A stretch of DNA of 64,000 nt from Serratia oryzae (GTDB taxonomy: Bacteria; Pseudomonadota; Gammaproteobacteria; Enterobacterales; Enterobacteriaceae), in assembly GCF_001976145.1 (NCBI RefSeq), contig NZ_MOXD01000001.1, positions 310,001-374,000 of the forward strand, in the 5' to 3' direction. Positions 17,200 to 25,556 of the stretch are shown one piece after another. Every line of letters starts with the position of its first letter. Position 1 is the stretch's first letter. The notes below the pieces were generated by a model. That model did not search any database. It was not told the origin of the DNA and saw nothing but the letters and a program-made list of their open reading frames with translations. A program made the translations under genes and the position numbers.

Positions 17200-17729
17200 A
17201 CGATTACGGTATGATCATTGAACCCGGTACGCTGCGTATTCAACGGCTGTTGCCTGGCCCGCTTGAGCGAGTCTGGGCCTACCTGACCGAATCGGACAAA
17301 CGCGCCACCTGGCTTGCCACCGGTGAAATGACGTTGCAGAAAGGTGCCACAGTTGAATTGGTGTTCTGTAATTCTGAGCTGGCTGGCGAACATGAAAATC
17401 CACCGGCCAAATATAAGCAATATGGCGGTAAAGTCACCAACACTGGCCATATTACCTGTATTTTTCCCCCGCGGCTGCTGAGTTTTACCTGGGCAGAACA
17501 GGGCGAAGGCCGCCCTTCCGAAGTCACCTTTGAGCTGGTGGAACAGGGCGATAACGTGCTGCTGACGGTGATCCACCGCCGCCTGCCCAATCGCGATACC
17601 ATGCTCAACGTCGCCGGTGGCTGGCACACTCACCTGGATATCCTGCGCGATCGCCTGCAGGAGCGCCCTCCGCGCCCGTTCTGGGCCACTTTTACCCAGA
17701 TGGAAGATGAGTATCGGGCAAAGCTGTAA
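17196..17729 (+). CDS. SRPBCC / AHSA1-domain protein
   Basis: This 177-residue cytosolic protein starts in ATGA overlap with the ArsR gene. It has the START/Bet v1-like fold: an opening beta strand GTLRIQRLLPGPLERVWAYL, the ARATWL-like helix, a central curled sheet and a long C-terminal helix GGWHTHLDILRDRL. Such proteins hold hydrophobic ligands in a deep cavity. Translational coupling suggests the two proteins respond to the same ligand. No catalytic residues can be assigned. Confidence 0.82.
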   Translation: MNDYGMIIEPGTLRIQRLLPGPLERVWAYLTESDKRATWLATGEMTLQKGATVELVFCNSELAGEHENPPAKYKQYGGKVTNTGHITCIFPPRLLSFTWAEQGEGRPSEVTFELVEQGDNVLLTVIHRRLPNRDTMLNVAGGWHTHLDILRDRLQERPPRPFWATFTQMEDEYRAKL

Positions 17730-17743
17730 TTGCCGCTCTCCTG

Positions 17744-17766
17744 GGGATGAGCGTTTTTCTCATCCC
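17744..17766. terminator. Bidirectional hairpin terminator
   Basis: GGGATGAG (17744-17751) pairs with CTCATCCC (17759-17766) between the convergent SRPBCC gene and the leftward membrane protein gene. Confidence 0.65.
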
Positions 17767-17776
17767 TGAGTTCCCC

Positions 17777-18364
17777 TTAAAATGCCAGCAACCGTTGCAG
17801 GGCCGCTACTGGTTGCCCTTGCCTGTTGAAGCTTGCACGATACCAAAGGCTCTCTTTCTGGGTAGTGACCTTTTCCACTCCCCATGAGTGACGAACAATA
17901 GAAAGAAGCGTTTTAGCGCTGTCAACGCACTTTAACAGCACCCCAAATGCAGCAACCACACCCAAGCCCAAGATCCACCAATTGGCCTGATGCCAAAGCT
18001 GAAAAATCAGCATCAGCCCTGTGCCTGCTTGAATGATAAATTTAACCACGAACGCGCGCAGGAAAAAGGCGTGCAGATGCTCCTGAAAGGCAAAACATGG
18101 ATTCGTTAATACGCTACGGGTTTCCTGAACGGGAATGCCCTGTACGTAAACCGTCCACTGCGAATGTTCTTTTGGGATCACCACCAGGCCCTTTTGTGCC
18201 AATTGATGTAACCGCATAGAGGTTGCCACAGGGATGACCAAACCCGCCAATAGGCAATAAAATACTAACGCATTGATGCCAAACAGTGCCAAACCGATCG
18301 CGAGGAATACCATCAAAACTATTTTCCCCGAGTAAAACCAAAAAGGTGCCACTTGGTAATTCAT
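17777..18364 (-). CDS. Membrane protein of unknown function
   Basis: This 195-residue protein has two predicted membrane hairpins, about residues 10-50 and 110-165, separated by a soluble stretch. It starts MNYQVAPFW with AGAGGGA seven bases upstream; an in-frame GTG or ATG extension to 18421 has a poor ribosome-binding site. I do not recognise the family. It stands alone between convergent and divergent neighbours, so context gives no clue. Confidence 0.55.
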   Translation of the reverse strand: MNYQVAPFWFYSGKIVLMVFLAIGLALFGINALVFYCLLAGLVIPVATSMRLHQLAQKGLVVIPKEHSQWTVYVQGIPVQETRSVLTNPCFAFQEHLHAFFLRAFVVKFIIQAGTGLMLIFQLWHQANWWILGLGVVAAFGVLLKCVDSAKTLLSIVRHSWGVEKVTTQKESLWYRASFNRQGQPVAALQRLLAF

Positions 18365-18494
18365 AACATCCCTCTCATTGTTATCTTCCCCATATTTTAA
18401 TCCGTTACCACAATAAACCACACCAACGAAAGGCTATAATGCGCTGAAACTTTGCAGTAAGCCTTCTTGTATCACGCTTGGAAATGGAGCCGCT

Positions 18495-18923
18495 ATGCGC
18501 CAACGTATTATTGTTTGCCCGTTAATTGAGAACGACAACGCTTATCTATTATGCAAAATGGCCGCACATAAAGGCGTCTTTCCCGGCCAGTGGGCACTGT
18601 CTGGCGGTGGTATGGAGCCGGGAGAAACCATCGAAGAAGCGTTGCGCCGCGAGGTGCGTGAAGAACTGGGCGCCGCCTTGGTGCTGGATCGCATTCAGCC
18701 CTGGACCTTTCGCGACGACGTGCGGATAAAAACCTATGAAGACGGCAGCAAAGAGCAGATCTACATGGTTTACCTGATTTTTGACTGCCACGCCGCCAAT
18801 CGCGAGATCACCATCAACGATGAGTTTGCCGATTACGCTTGGGTGAAGAAAGAGGATCTTGCCCGTTACGATCTGAATGAAGCCACCAAGTACACGCTGC
18901 AACAGCGGGGCTTACTGGATTAA
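18495..18923 (+). CDS. nudI: Nucleoside triphosphatase NudI
   Basis: NudI hydrolyses nucleoside triphosphates, preferring pyrimidine deoxynucleotides, to the monophosphate and pyrophosphate. The 142-residue protein contains the complete Nudix box at residues 38-60 (GGxMEPGE, then REVREELG), with the catalytic glutamates of REVREE present. Its start MRQR-IVCPLI and ending match E. coli NudI (141 residues) closely. ATG is preceded by GGAG. A hairpin follows the stop. Confidence 0.9.
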   Translation: MRQRIIVCPLIENDNAYLLCKMAAHKGVFPGQWALSGGGMEPGETIEEALRREVREELGAALVLDRIQPWTFRDDVRIKTYEDGSKEQIYMVYLIFDCHAANREITINDEFADYAWVKKEDLARYDLNEATKYTLQQRGLLD

Positions 18924-18943
18924 AGGGGCAACGGTGGATAAGC

Positions 18944-18965
18944 GAGCCTCTGATAACAGAGGCTC
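18944..18965 (+). terminator. Hairpin after nudI
   Basis: GAGCCTCT (18944-18951) pairs with AGAGGCTC (18958-18965), 20 bases past the nudI stop. No T-run follows, so termination may be weak. Confidence 0.55.
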
Positions 18966-19089
18966 ACCGAATACCCCAAATATGTTGGAAAAAGCTGGAA
19001 CGATAACGCGGTGGCACCGCGTTCAGCGCGATGCGATCTTTTTGCAGCGCTGCCGTCTCGGCACTATCCGCCTGAATTTGCCGTGCCCG
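18964..19089 (-). pseudogene. dcp: Remnant of dipeptidyl carboxypeptidase gene dcp
   Basis: A 41-codon minus-strand frame contains NAVPPRYRSSFFQHIWG, which matches the near-C-terminal motif of the M3 peptidase Dcp (VPPRYRSSYFxHIWGGGYAAGY). It breaks off right after HIWG; the HExxH zinc site and the rest of the roughly 680-codon gene are absent. In E. coli dcp is the divergent neighbour of ydfG, and ydfG lies 2.5 kb to the right here, so the position supports a deleted dcp whose scar survives. The nudI hairpin arm overlaps the end of the remnant. Confidence 0.65.
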
Positions 19090-19223
19090 CTAATAATCAC
19101 TGATTTCATCACTTTTTAACCTCCCCTGATGCGCTATGCTCAAAAACTCTGCTGAGGCCAAGATTACTGAAACGGGATTTCTATTATGTCTGCGCCGTTG
19201 TTGTGCTCCGCCAGGAGCCACCT

Positions 19224-20675
19224 ATGAGTGGTTTTTTCCGTGCCAGTGCGCTGCCGTTGTTGGTCGCTGGGGCGTTCTTTATGGAAAACCTTGATGGCAC
19301 GGTGATCGTCACCGCCATGCCGCAAATGGCGGCGTCCTTTGGTGTACAACCGGTGGATATGAGCATCGGTGTGTCTGCCTATATCCTGACCCTGACGGTG
19401 TTTATTCCTGCCAGTGGTTGGATCGCCAACCGCTTTGGCGCACGCAATATCTTCGCCGCGGCGTTGGTACTCTTTACTCTGGCTTCAATATTGTGCGCGC
19501 TGAGTACCAGCCTGCCGTTTTTTACCGCAGCTCGCATCTTGCAAGGGTTTGCCGGTGCGCTGATGGTGCCGGTCGGCCGCCTGGTGGTTTTACGTAACAC
19601 CGCTAAAGCCGACCTGATTAAGGCTATTGCCACGATCACCTGGCCAGGGTTAGCCGCACCGGTCCTCGGGCCGCCGATCGGCGGATTCATCACCACCTAT
19701 GCCTCTTGGCACTGGATTTTTATCCTCAACCTTCCCTTAGGGATCATCGCGCTATTCTTTGCCTGGCGTTTGATCCCGCCTGAAGCAGCACAAAAAGGAG
19801 TGCCGTTCGACGGACTGGGGTTTGTGCTGACCGGGGTGGCCTGTTTTGGTTTGATGTTTGGGCTGGATCGGGTCAACAGCACGCAGCTTTCCTGGCTGGT
19901 GCCCACCTTGTGCCTGGCTGGCAGCCTGGCATTGGCGGCGTTGGCAGTGCGTCATGCCAAACGTTTTGCCTATCCGCTGGTCGATCTGTGGGCATTGCAG
20001 ATAAAAAGTTACGCCGTCACAATAGGGGGTGGCACGCTGTTCCGCATGGCTATCGGTGCCGTGCCTTTCCTGCTGCCGCTGCTGTTCCAGATTGGCTTCG
20101 GGTTAAACGCTTTCGATGCCGGGCTGCTGGTGCTGGCGGTGTTTGCCGGTAACTTGCTGATGAAGCCTTTTACTTCCGCCATTCTTTACCGCTTTCGCTT
20201 TCGTACCACGTTGGTGGTTAACGGCCTATTGAATGCCGCCACCATTTTCGCCTGCGCCCTGCTCACGCCGCAAACGCCAACCTGGCTGATTGTGGCGCTG
20301 CTGTTTGTTAGCGGGCTAACGCGCTCAATGCAGTTTACCGCCCTGAATACGCTGGCATTTTCCGAAGTGCCGCAGCCGCGTATGAACGGAGCCAATACGC
20401 TATTCAATATGGCGCAACAGATGGGCAGCGGTCTTGGCATTGCCATCGGTGCGTTGGCGCTGCGTTTAGCGGAAATGCTGATGCCACGCCCAGACGGCGG
20501 CGTAACGCTCGCCGATTTTCATCTGGCTTTTGTGGCGATCGGCGTCATCGCCTTGCTGGCGGTGCTGGATAGCTTTACGTTGGGTGGCGAAGCGGGGAAT
20601 GTCATCCGCCAGAAAAAATCCCACCCGGCAATTTCTGAAAAAACAATGGCAACCAAGGCACGCCAAAACCGGTGA
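19224..20675 (+). CDS. MFS drug exporter, 14-helix DHA2 type
   Basis: This 483-residue inner-membrane proton antiporter has about fourteen predicted helices. Motif C-like GLAAPVLGPPIGGF (helix 5) and the LDGTVIVTAMP start of helix 1 are characteristic of EmrB/QacA-type multidrug exporters. ATG 19224 has AGGAG seven bases upstream; an earlier in-frame ATG at 19203 lacks one. The last 20 residues are hydrophilic and run into the remnant of an aldo/keto reductase gene, so the original 3' end may have been altered. No MFP partner is present. The drug substrate is unknown. Confidence 0.85.
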   Translation: MSGFFRASALPLLVAGAFFMENLDGTVIVTAMPQMAASFGVQPVDMSIGVSAYILTLTVFIPASGWIANRFGARNIFAAALVLFTLASILCALSTSLPFFTAARILQGFAGALMVPVGRLVVLRNTAKADLIKAIATITWPGLAAPVLGPPIGGFITTYASWHWIFILNLPLGIIALFFAWRLIPPEAAQKGVPFDGLGFVLTGVACFGLMFGLDRVNSTQLSWLVPTLCLAGSLALAALAVRHAKRFAYPLVDLWALQIKSYAVTIGGGTLFRMAIGAVPFLLPLLFQIGFGLNAFDAGLLVLAVFAGNLLMKPFTSAILYRFRFRTTLVVNGLLNAATIFACALLTPQTPTWLIVALLFVSGLTRSMQFTALNTLAFSEVPQPRMNGANTLFNMAQQMGSGLGIAIGALALRLAEMLMPRPDGGVTLADFHLAFVAIGVIALLAVLDSFTLGGEAGNVIRQKKSHPAISEKTMATKARQNR

Positions 20676-20835
20676 CACCGATGTTAACCAAACCCACGAC
20701 CAGCTTGTTATGTGCCTGGATGCGGGGATCAACCTGTTCGATACTGCCGATGTCTACTCTGCTGGCAAATCCGAAGAGATTCTCGCTCAGGCCTGGCTAC
20801 TGGCCCGCCCGACGGTGACTTCGCTGGCGATCGGC
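20665..20835 (+). pseudogene. Internally deleted aldo/keto reductase gene
   Basis: Codons from 20665 spell a typical AKR N-terminal segment with DAGINLFDTADVYSAGKSEE, including the catalytic Asp and Tyr of the DTADVY motif. After EILAQAW the frame jumps to LLARPTVTSLAIG, the C-terminal cofactor-binding strand of the same family. About 230 codons between them and the true start are missing. The remnant overlaps the end of the MFS gene by 11 bases. It is a decayed gene, not a short functional protein. Confidence 0.7.
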
Positions 20836-20965
20836 TATTGCTCGCCGCCCGCCTGCAGCAAAAATAAGTCGCATCTGACGCCAATCAACGTATTATCAAC
20901 GATCCGCCCTGCTTTTTCGGGGGCGGGTTTTTGCCGTTTTGGGCCTGAAAAGCGAGGTAATAATA

Positions 20966-21490
20966 ATGAATCACAGTGACCTTTCTCAGTGCCGAGTGAA
21001 CACCGATCGGTTGTTGATTGCCCCTTTTACCGCCGCAGATGCAGGTGATGTCTACCAGGCGATAACCCCGACGCTGACGCGTTTTATGAATTTTGAACCA
21101 GAGGAATCCCTCGCGGCTTTTGCCAGCGTTTGGGAAAATTGGCTACCGTTGATCCGTGAAGGCGAAGAAGCCATCTTTGTGGCCCGCATGCGCGACAGCA
21201 AGCAGTTTGTCGGCATGGGCGGTGTGCACGGCCTGCGTACGCCCACCCCGGAACTGGGTGTCTGGGTGAAAGAAAGCCTGCATGGTCAAGGCTATGGCCG
21301 CGAAATCACCCTGGCGATCGCCGCCTGGGCCAGCGCGCGTTATCACCCACAATACTTTATCTATCCGGTTGCCGAACAGAATACCCCAAGCCGTCGCATT
21401 GCCGAATCCCTGGGGGGCATAATCAAAGGCCGGCGCGAGAATATCAAATATGACTGCGTGGTCTATCACCTGCCGGCGATCGCCGGTTAA
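20966..21490 (+). CDS. GNAT acetyltransferase, RimJ/RimL-like
   Basis: This 174-residue cytosolic enzyme transfers acetyl from acetyl-CoA to an amine, often a protein N-terminus or an antibiotic in this subfamily. The fold markers are TDRLLIAPFTAADA at the N-terminus, the core strand PELGVWVKES, the acetyl-CoA loop HGQGYGREI (Q/RxxGxG/A-like) and the strand with NTPSRRIAESLGG. GAGG precedes ATG 20966; the in-frame upstream ATG at 20939 lacks support. Its substrate is unknown. Confidence 0.82.
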   Translation: MNHSDLSQCRVNTDRLLIAPFTAADAGDVYQAITPTLTRFMNFEPEESLAAFASVWENWLPLIREGEEAIFVARMRDSKQFVGMGGVHGLRTPTPELGVWVKESLHGQGYGREITLAIAAWASARYHPQYFIYPVAEQNTPSRRIAESLGGIIKGRRENIKYDCVVYHLPAIAG

Positions 21491-21555
21491 ATTTGCCGAG
21501 GCGATAGCGCCGCGCTAGAGTGGACGCAGGGTAAAAACAGTTGAGGAACAGTAAG

Positions 21556-22305
21556 ATGATCATTTTTGTTACGGGTGCCACATCCGGCTTTGGTGCAGCC
21601 ATTGCCCGCAAGTTTGTGCGTGAAGGCCATCAGGTGATTGCCACTGGCCGCCGCATGGAGCGCCTGGAAGAGTTGCAAGCAGAATTGGGTGAAGCACTAC
21701 ACATCGTGCGTTTGGATGTTCGCAATCGTGCGGCAATTCAGCAGGCGATCGCCGCATTACCCGCCGAACTGCGCCAGATCGACGTTCTGGTCAATAACGC
21801 CGGGCTGGCGCTGGGCCTGGAGCCTGCGCACAAAGCCAATGCCGACGATTGGGAAACCATGATCGATACCAATACCAAAGGGCTGGTGAACATGACTCGT
21901 GCACTGCTGCCTGCCATGGTGGAGCGCAATGTCGGCCACGTGATCAACATCGGTTCTACCGCGGCCAACTGGCCTTATGCCGGTGGCAACGTGTACGGTG
22001 CAACCAAAGCCTTTGTGCGGCAGTTCAGCCTGGGCCTGCGCGCCGATTTACACGGCACCCATATTCGCGTCACCGATATCGAACCGGGCATGGTGGGTGG
22101 CACCGAGTTCTCTAACGTGCGTTTTAAAGGCGATGATGGCAAGGTAGACAAAACCTATGCCGGTGCCAATGCCCTGACGCCGGAAGACGTCGCCGAATCG
22201 GTGTTCTGGGTAGCGACCTTGCCTGCGCGCGTTAACATCAACACGCTGGAAATGATGCCAGTCTGCCAGTCCTTTGCCGGTTTAAGCATCCACCGCGAGT
22301 CATGA
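21556..22305 (+). CDS. ydfG: NADP-dependent 3-hydroxy acid dehydrogenase YdfG
   Basis: YdfG is a short-chain dehydrogenase that oxidises L-allo-threonine, serine and 3-hydroxypropionate and reduces malonic semialdehyde. The 249-residue protein (E. coli 248) has the cofactor motif TGATSGFG (6-13), NNAG (80-83), and the catalytic Ser134, Tyr147 and Lys151. GAGGAA precedes ATG 21556. It is the expected neighbour of dcp, here reduced to a remnant. A hairpin between it and the convergent ynfA gene terminates both. Confidence 0.92.
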   Translation: MIIFVTGATSGFGAAIARKFVREGHQVIATGRRMERLEELQAELGEALHIVRLDVRNRAAIQQAIAALPAELRQIDVLVNNAGLALGLEPAHKANADDWETMIDTNTKGLVNMTRALLPAMVERNVGHVINIGSTAANWPYAGGNVYGATKAFVRQFSLGLRADLHGTHIRVTDIEPGMVGGTEFSNVRFKGDDGKVDKTYAGANALTPEDVAESVFWVATLPARVNINTLEMMPVCQSFAGLSIHRES

Positions 22306-22313
22306 TCCCAACT

Positions 22314-22335
22314 GGCAGGGCCAACGCGCCCTGCC
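22314..22335. terminator. Bidirectional terminator between ydfG and ynfA
   Basis: GGCAGGGC (22314-22321) pairs with GCCCTGCC (22328-22335) around a six-base loop. It is followed by a T-rich tail on the plus strand. Confidence 0.7.
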
Positions 22336-22344
22336 GCTTTCCGT

Positions 22345-22680
22345 TTACGCCGTGCGCCAACCGGCTACGATGATCAGCATCCCGGCTAATGCCACCCCCG
22401 CGCCCAGCCAGTCCATCGCCGACAGTTTCACACCGTCCACCACCCGCAACCACAGCAGTGCCGTTGCCACATAGACACCCCCATAAGCGGCATACACGCG
22501 CCCGCTGGCGGCTGGGTGCAGGGTCAGCAACCAGACAAACAGCATCAGGCTGGCTGCGGCAGGTAACAACAGCCAGGTAGAAGCACCTTTTTTCAGCCAC
22601 AGATACGGCAAAAAGCAACCGACAATTTCTGCAAGCGCGGTCGCAAAAAACAGCAAAGTCGTTTTTAACATCAGTGACAT
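22345..22680 (-). CDS. ynfA: YnfA family small multidrug-type membrane protein
   Basis: This 111-residue protein has four predicted membrane helices and matches E. coli YnfA (108 residues) almost throughout, including the strongly conserved [16 protein letters not shown]. YnfA is an SMR-like transporter implicated in efflux of cationic compounds in Shigella. AGAGAG lies just upstream of the ATG. It is divergent from ynfB, as in E. coli. Confidence 0.92.
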   Translation of the reverse strand: MSLMLKTTLLFFATALAEIVGCFLPYLWLKKGASTWLLLPAAASLMLFVWLLTLHPAASGRVYAAYGGVYVATALLWLRVVDGVKLSAMDWLGAGVALAGMLIIVAGWRTA

Positions 22681-22807
22681 ATTCTCTCTAAAAATTAAAC
22701 GAACACCGCGCTAGGCTGGTGTAATGCAAGATCGCGATGATATATTTAGCCCAATGTTACAGCGGGTGTCGCCGAATGACGCAACGCTAACTTATAAGGA
22801 TGAAATA

Positions 22808-23170
22808 ATGAAATCACTCTCTATTCAGCGACTGATGTGCGGGATGCTACCCGTCGCGATGTTGATATTGGCGGCGAGCTGGCAGGCTCCGGCCTTGGCA
22901 GCAAACTGCACCCAAGGCAGCACCTGTGTCACCGTCAACGGTGATAGCGCGGCGAACGGCCAACAGGCGCAGCAAAGCAAGGAACAGTGGGATGATACCC
23001 GTTCCCTGCGCCGCAAGGTGAATACCCGCGTTGAAAAAGAGTTTGATAAGGTCGATCGCGCCATTGATGACGAAGAGAGCTGCAACAACAGCTACAACGT
23101 CAATGCCTATTGGGAATCCACCACCCGCAAGTGTCTGGATCGCCAAACGGGTCGGCCGATTAATCGTTAA
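22808..23170 (+). CDS. ynfB: YnfB, exported DUF1283 protein
   Basis: This 120-residue protein has a signal peptide ending near ALAA and a charged, mostly helical mature part. [15 protein letters not shown], the two cysteines near the C-terminus and NAYWExxTxxCLDRxTGR match E. coli YnfB (113 residues). It is periplasmic by its signal; its function is unknown. The start at 22808 is placed directly before the signal peptide, with GGATG upstream. Confidence 0.88.
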   Translation: MKSLSIQRLMCGMLPVAMLILAASWQAPALAANCTQGSTCVTVNGDSAANGQQAQQSKEQWDDTRSLRRKVNTRVEKEFDKVDRAIDDEESCNNSYNVNAYWESTTRKCLDRQTGRPINR

Positions 23171-23246
23171 GCGGACAATGGGATTAAGCCATCCGGCGGA
23201 ATGCTGTTATCCTGTCAAAGGAAATTCATTCTCAAAAAAGGGTTGA

Positions 23247-23558
23247 ATGATGAAAAAAGCATTGGTACTCACGACATTACTGCTGGTTAGCGCACCATTA
23301 ACCGCCCTTGCCGCCGTCTCTTCATGCGAAACCGTGAAAGCGGATATCGCACAGAAGATCGTCAACAACGGCGTACCCGAGTCGGGTTTCAAACTGGAGA
23401 TTGTGCCTAACGATCAGGTTAGCCAGGCCGGTGGGCTGGTGGTTGGCCACTGTGGCTTCGACACGCAAAAAATCGTCTACATTCGCCTGCACAACGGTGA
23501 TGACGGCGCTGATGCAGCACAGACCGGAACCTCTCAGGATACCAAGACGGCGCAATAA
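23247..23558 (+). CDS. ynfD: YnfD, exported DUF1161 protein
   Basis: This 103-residue protein starts with a clear signal peptide (cleavage near ALAA). The mature part has SCETVKADIAQKIVNNGVPE and VVGHCGFDTQKIVY, matching E. coli YnfD, with two cysteines probably disulphide-bonded. Function is unknown. Two adjacent ATGs open the gene. The speG and ynfC genes found nearby in E. coli are missing here. A strong terminator follows. Confidence 0.88.
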   Translation: MMKKALVLTTLLLVSAPLTALAAVSSCETVKADIAQKIVNNGVPESGFKLEIVPNDQVSQAGGLVVGHCGFDTQKIVYIRLHNGDDGADAAQTGTSQDTKTAQ

Positions 23559-23565
23559 TCTGTGC

Positions 23566-23600
23566 AGGGCGCACCTTCAGGCTGCGCCCTTTCTGTTTTT
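23566..23600 (+). terminator. Rho-independent terminator of ynfD
   Basis: AGGGCGCA (23566-23573) pairs with TGCGCCCT (23583-23590), followed by TTCTGTTTTT. This is one of the clearest terminators in the window. It overlaps by two bases the stop codon of the convergent MFS gene. Confidence 0.88.
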
Positions 23601-25086
23601 ACACCGGCTCCACCTCTTCACCTTCACCCTGTGGCCGACGACGCGCCGGGATCAGCATGGCCGCTGCCAAAGCAAACAGAGACAACAGGGCCGACACCAG
23701 GAACACCCAGTGCATCGAGGCTGCCACCTGCTGCGTCAGGCTGGCCAAGGTTTCTGGCGACATAGCATTTCTTGCCGCCGGGTCCATCAGCTGTTGCACC
23801 GGATCGACCGTCTCTGGCAAACGCATTTGCAAGTTGATATTGAGCGTCGCACCTAAAATAGCGGTACCGATCGCCGATCCCATCATGCGGGTAAAGACGG
23901 TACAGGCGGTGGCGATGCCGCGAATGCTGAAATGTGCCGCATTCTGTACTGAAACCAGAAACGTGGTGTTGCATAGTCCCATCCCCGCGCCCACCATAAA
24001 GGCCGCTAAACGCCCCCACAGCAAGCCCCCCGCAGGTTGCAGCAACAGCAGAATCAACCCACCGCTGACCAGCAGCAAAGCCCCCAACAGCGCGGTAGTA
24101 CGATAAGAGGTCAACAACATCAAGCGGCCACTTAAGGTGCTGGCCAACGGCCAACCGATCGACATCAGCGCCAGCGTGGTGCCCGCTTCCAGCGGCGTTC
24201 CACCTTTCACCCCTTGGATAAAGGTGGGTAAAAAGGCACTGATCCCCATCATGGCGGCACCAATCACCACGCCGCCGATGTTACCGGCCAAAATCACCCG
24301 GTTCTGCCACAACGCGAGCGGAAATAAAGGCTCAGGAGCACGGCGCTCCTGGCGGATCAGCAGTAGCAAAGCGACCAGCGCTACACCCAGTAATGGCACC
24401 ACCCACCAACCCAACATTTCTGCCTGCAACAGCGCCAGTAATAAGGCGGTGACAAAAAGCGTCAGCCAGGCGGTCCCCGCCAGGTCCAACGCATGCTGAC
24501 GCACTTGCTGCCTGGCGGGCAGATAACGCCCCAGGAAAAACATGGCCAGCAGGCCGATCGGCAGGTTGACCCAAAATACCAGCGCCCAAGGCAGATGCTG
24601 TACAATGAACGCGCCGAGCAATGGGCCAATAATCGCCGAAACGCCCCACACGCTGGAAATATACCCCATCACTTTAGGGCGCTCGGTAGCGGTATAAATA
24701 TCACCGATGATGGTGGTGGCAATCGGCATAATCGCCCCTGCGCCTAGCCCTTGCAGCAGACGAAACCCAATCATCCAATACATGTTGGGTGAAAAACCGC
24801 ACAGCACAGAGCCGAGCAGAAACAGCGAAGCCCCAAAGAAGAAGATACGTTTGCGGCCATACAGATCCGCCAGCCGACCGTATATCGGAATAGTTATCGC
24901 CTGCGTCATCAAGTAGACGGCAAAAACCCAGCCCAACAGCGAAAAACCGCCAAGATCGCCAATTATCGTCGGCATCGCCGTAGCCACGATGGTGGCCTCG
25001 ATGGCAGACATAAACATTGCCAGCATGCAGGCGATGAGAATCAGCGGCCGGTGGGCTACGGGTGCAGGTGAAAGGTTATTTGTCAT
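23599..25086 (-). CDS. MFS multidrug exporter, DHA2 family
   Basis: This 495-residue protein has about fourteen predicted helices. AIEATIVATAMPTIIGDLGG (helix 1), GRLADLYGRKRIFFFG (motif A) and GVSAIIGPLLGAF (motif C) mark it as a drug/proton antiporter related to EmrB and MDR-type exporters. ATG 25086 is taken as the start; the in-frame GTG 25113 lacks a ribosome-binding site. It is divergent from the cytochrome c peroxidase gene across a 470-base AT-rich gap. The substrate is unknown. Confidence 0.85.
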   Translation of the reverse strand: MTNNLSPAPVAHRPLILIACMLAMFMSAIEATIVATAMPTIIGDLGGFSLLGWVFAVYLMTQAITIPIYGRLADLYGRKRIFFFGASLFLLGSVLCGFSPNMYWMIGFRLLQGLGAGAIMPIATTIIGDIYTATERPKVMGYISSVWGVSAIIGPLLGAFIVQHLPWALVFWVNLPIGLLAMFFLGRYLPARQQVRQHALDLAGTAWLTLFVTALLLALLQAEMLGWWVVPLLGVALVALLLLIRQERRAPEPLFPLALWQNRVILAGNIGGVVIGAAMMGISAFLPTFIQGVKGGTPLEAGTTLALMSIGWPLASTLSGRLMLLTSYRTTALLGALLLVSGGLILLLLQPAGGLLWGRLAAFMVGAGMGLCNTTFLVSVQNAAHFSIRGIATACTVFTRMMGSAIGTAILGATLNINLQMRLPETVDPVQQLMDPAARNAMSPETLASLTQQVAASMHWVFLVSALLSLFALAAAMLIPARRRPQGEGEEVEPV

Positions 25087-25442
25087 CGGTGATTCCGGTC
25101 TTTTATTTCTCACCGAGTATACCGTTGTGCCTCATCAAAACCACCCGATTGTTTTGCGAGCACGGAAAAGCATCATTGCCATTTAAAGTGACGTTGTCAC
25201 ACAATTAAACGAAAGAAAATAATAACCATTATTAATCAATAAGTCATTTTAAGCGCTGATAAAAACAGTATAAAAATAAGGGGTATATGCTATGGCAGAT
25301 CGTCAACAATGAGTTAACATGGTAGAGTGCTATGCACAGTATATTGAATTATAAGTAATTTCCTAGACGAACCCACAGGCTGCATCACGCCTGTCTCATC
25401 GTTAAAACCTATCTCAATGATAGTTAAGGGCAATTGAAGAAT

Positions 25443-25456
25443 TTGATTTCAGTCAA
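25443..25456 (+). promoter_or_regulatory. FNR-type site upstream of cytochrome c peroxidase
   Basis: TTGATTTCAGTCAA differs from the FNR consensus TTGATNNNNATCAA at one position. It is 100 bases before the peroxidase start. E. coli ccp (yhjA) is known to need FNR and OxyR, so this site is likely functional. The rest of the gap (25087-25442) is AT-rich with no gene seen. Confidence 0.7.
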
Positions 25457-25556
25457 GTCGCAACGCCTTGAGACATGGCAACCTCGGCAGCCCGTTTTTT
25501 TATCAGCGAGCTCGGATGTCGGGCAACTTGGCAGCTAAACTCATTGGAGTGAGATC

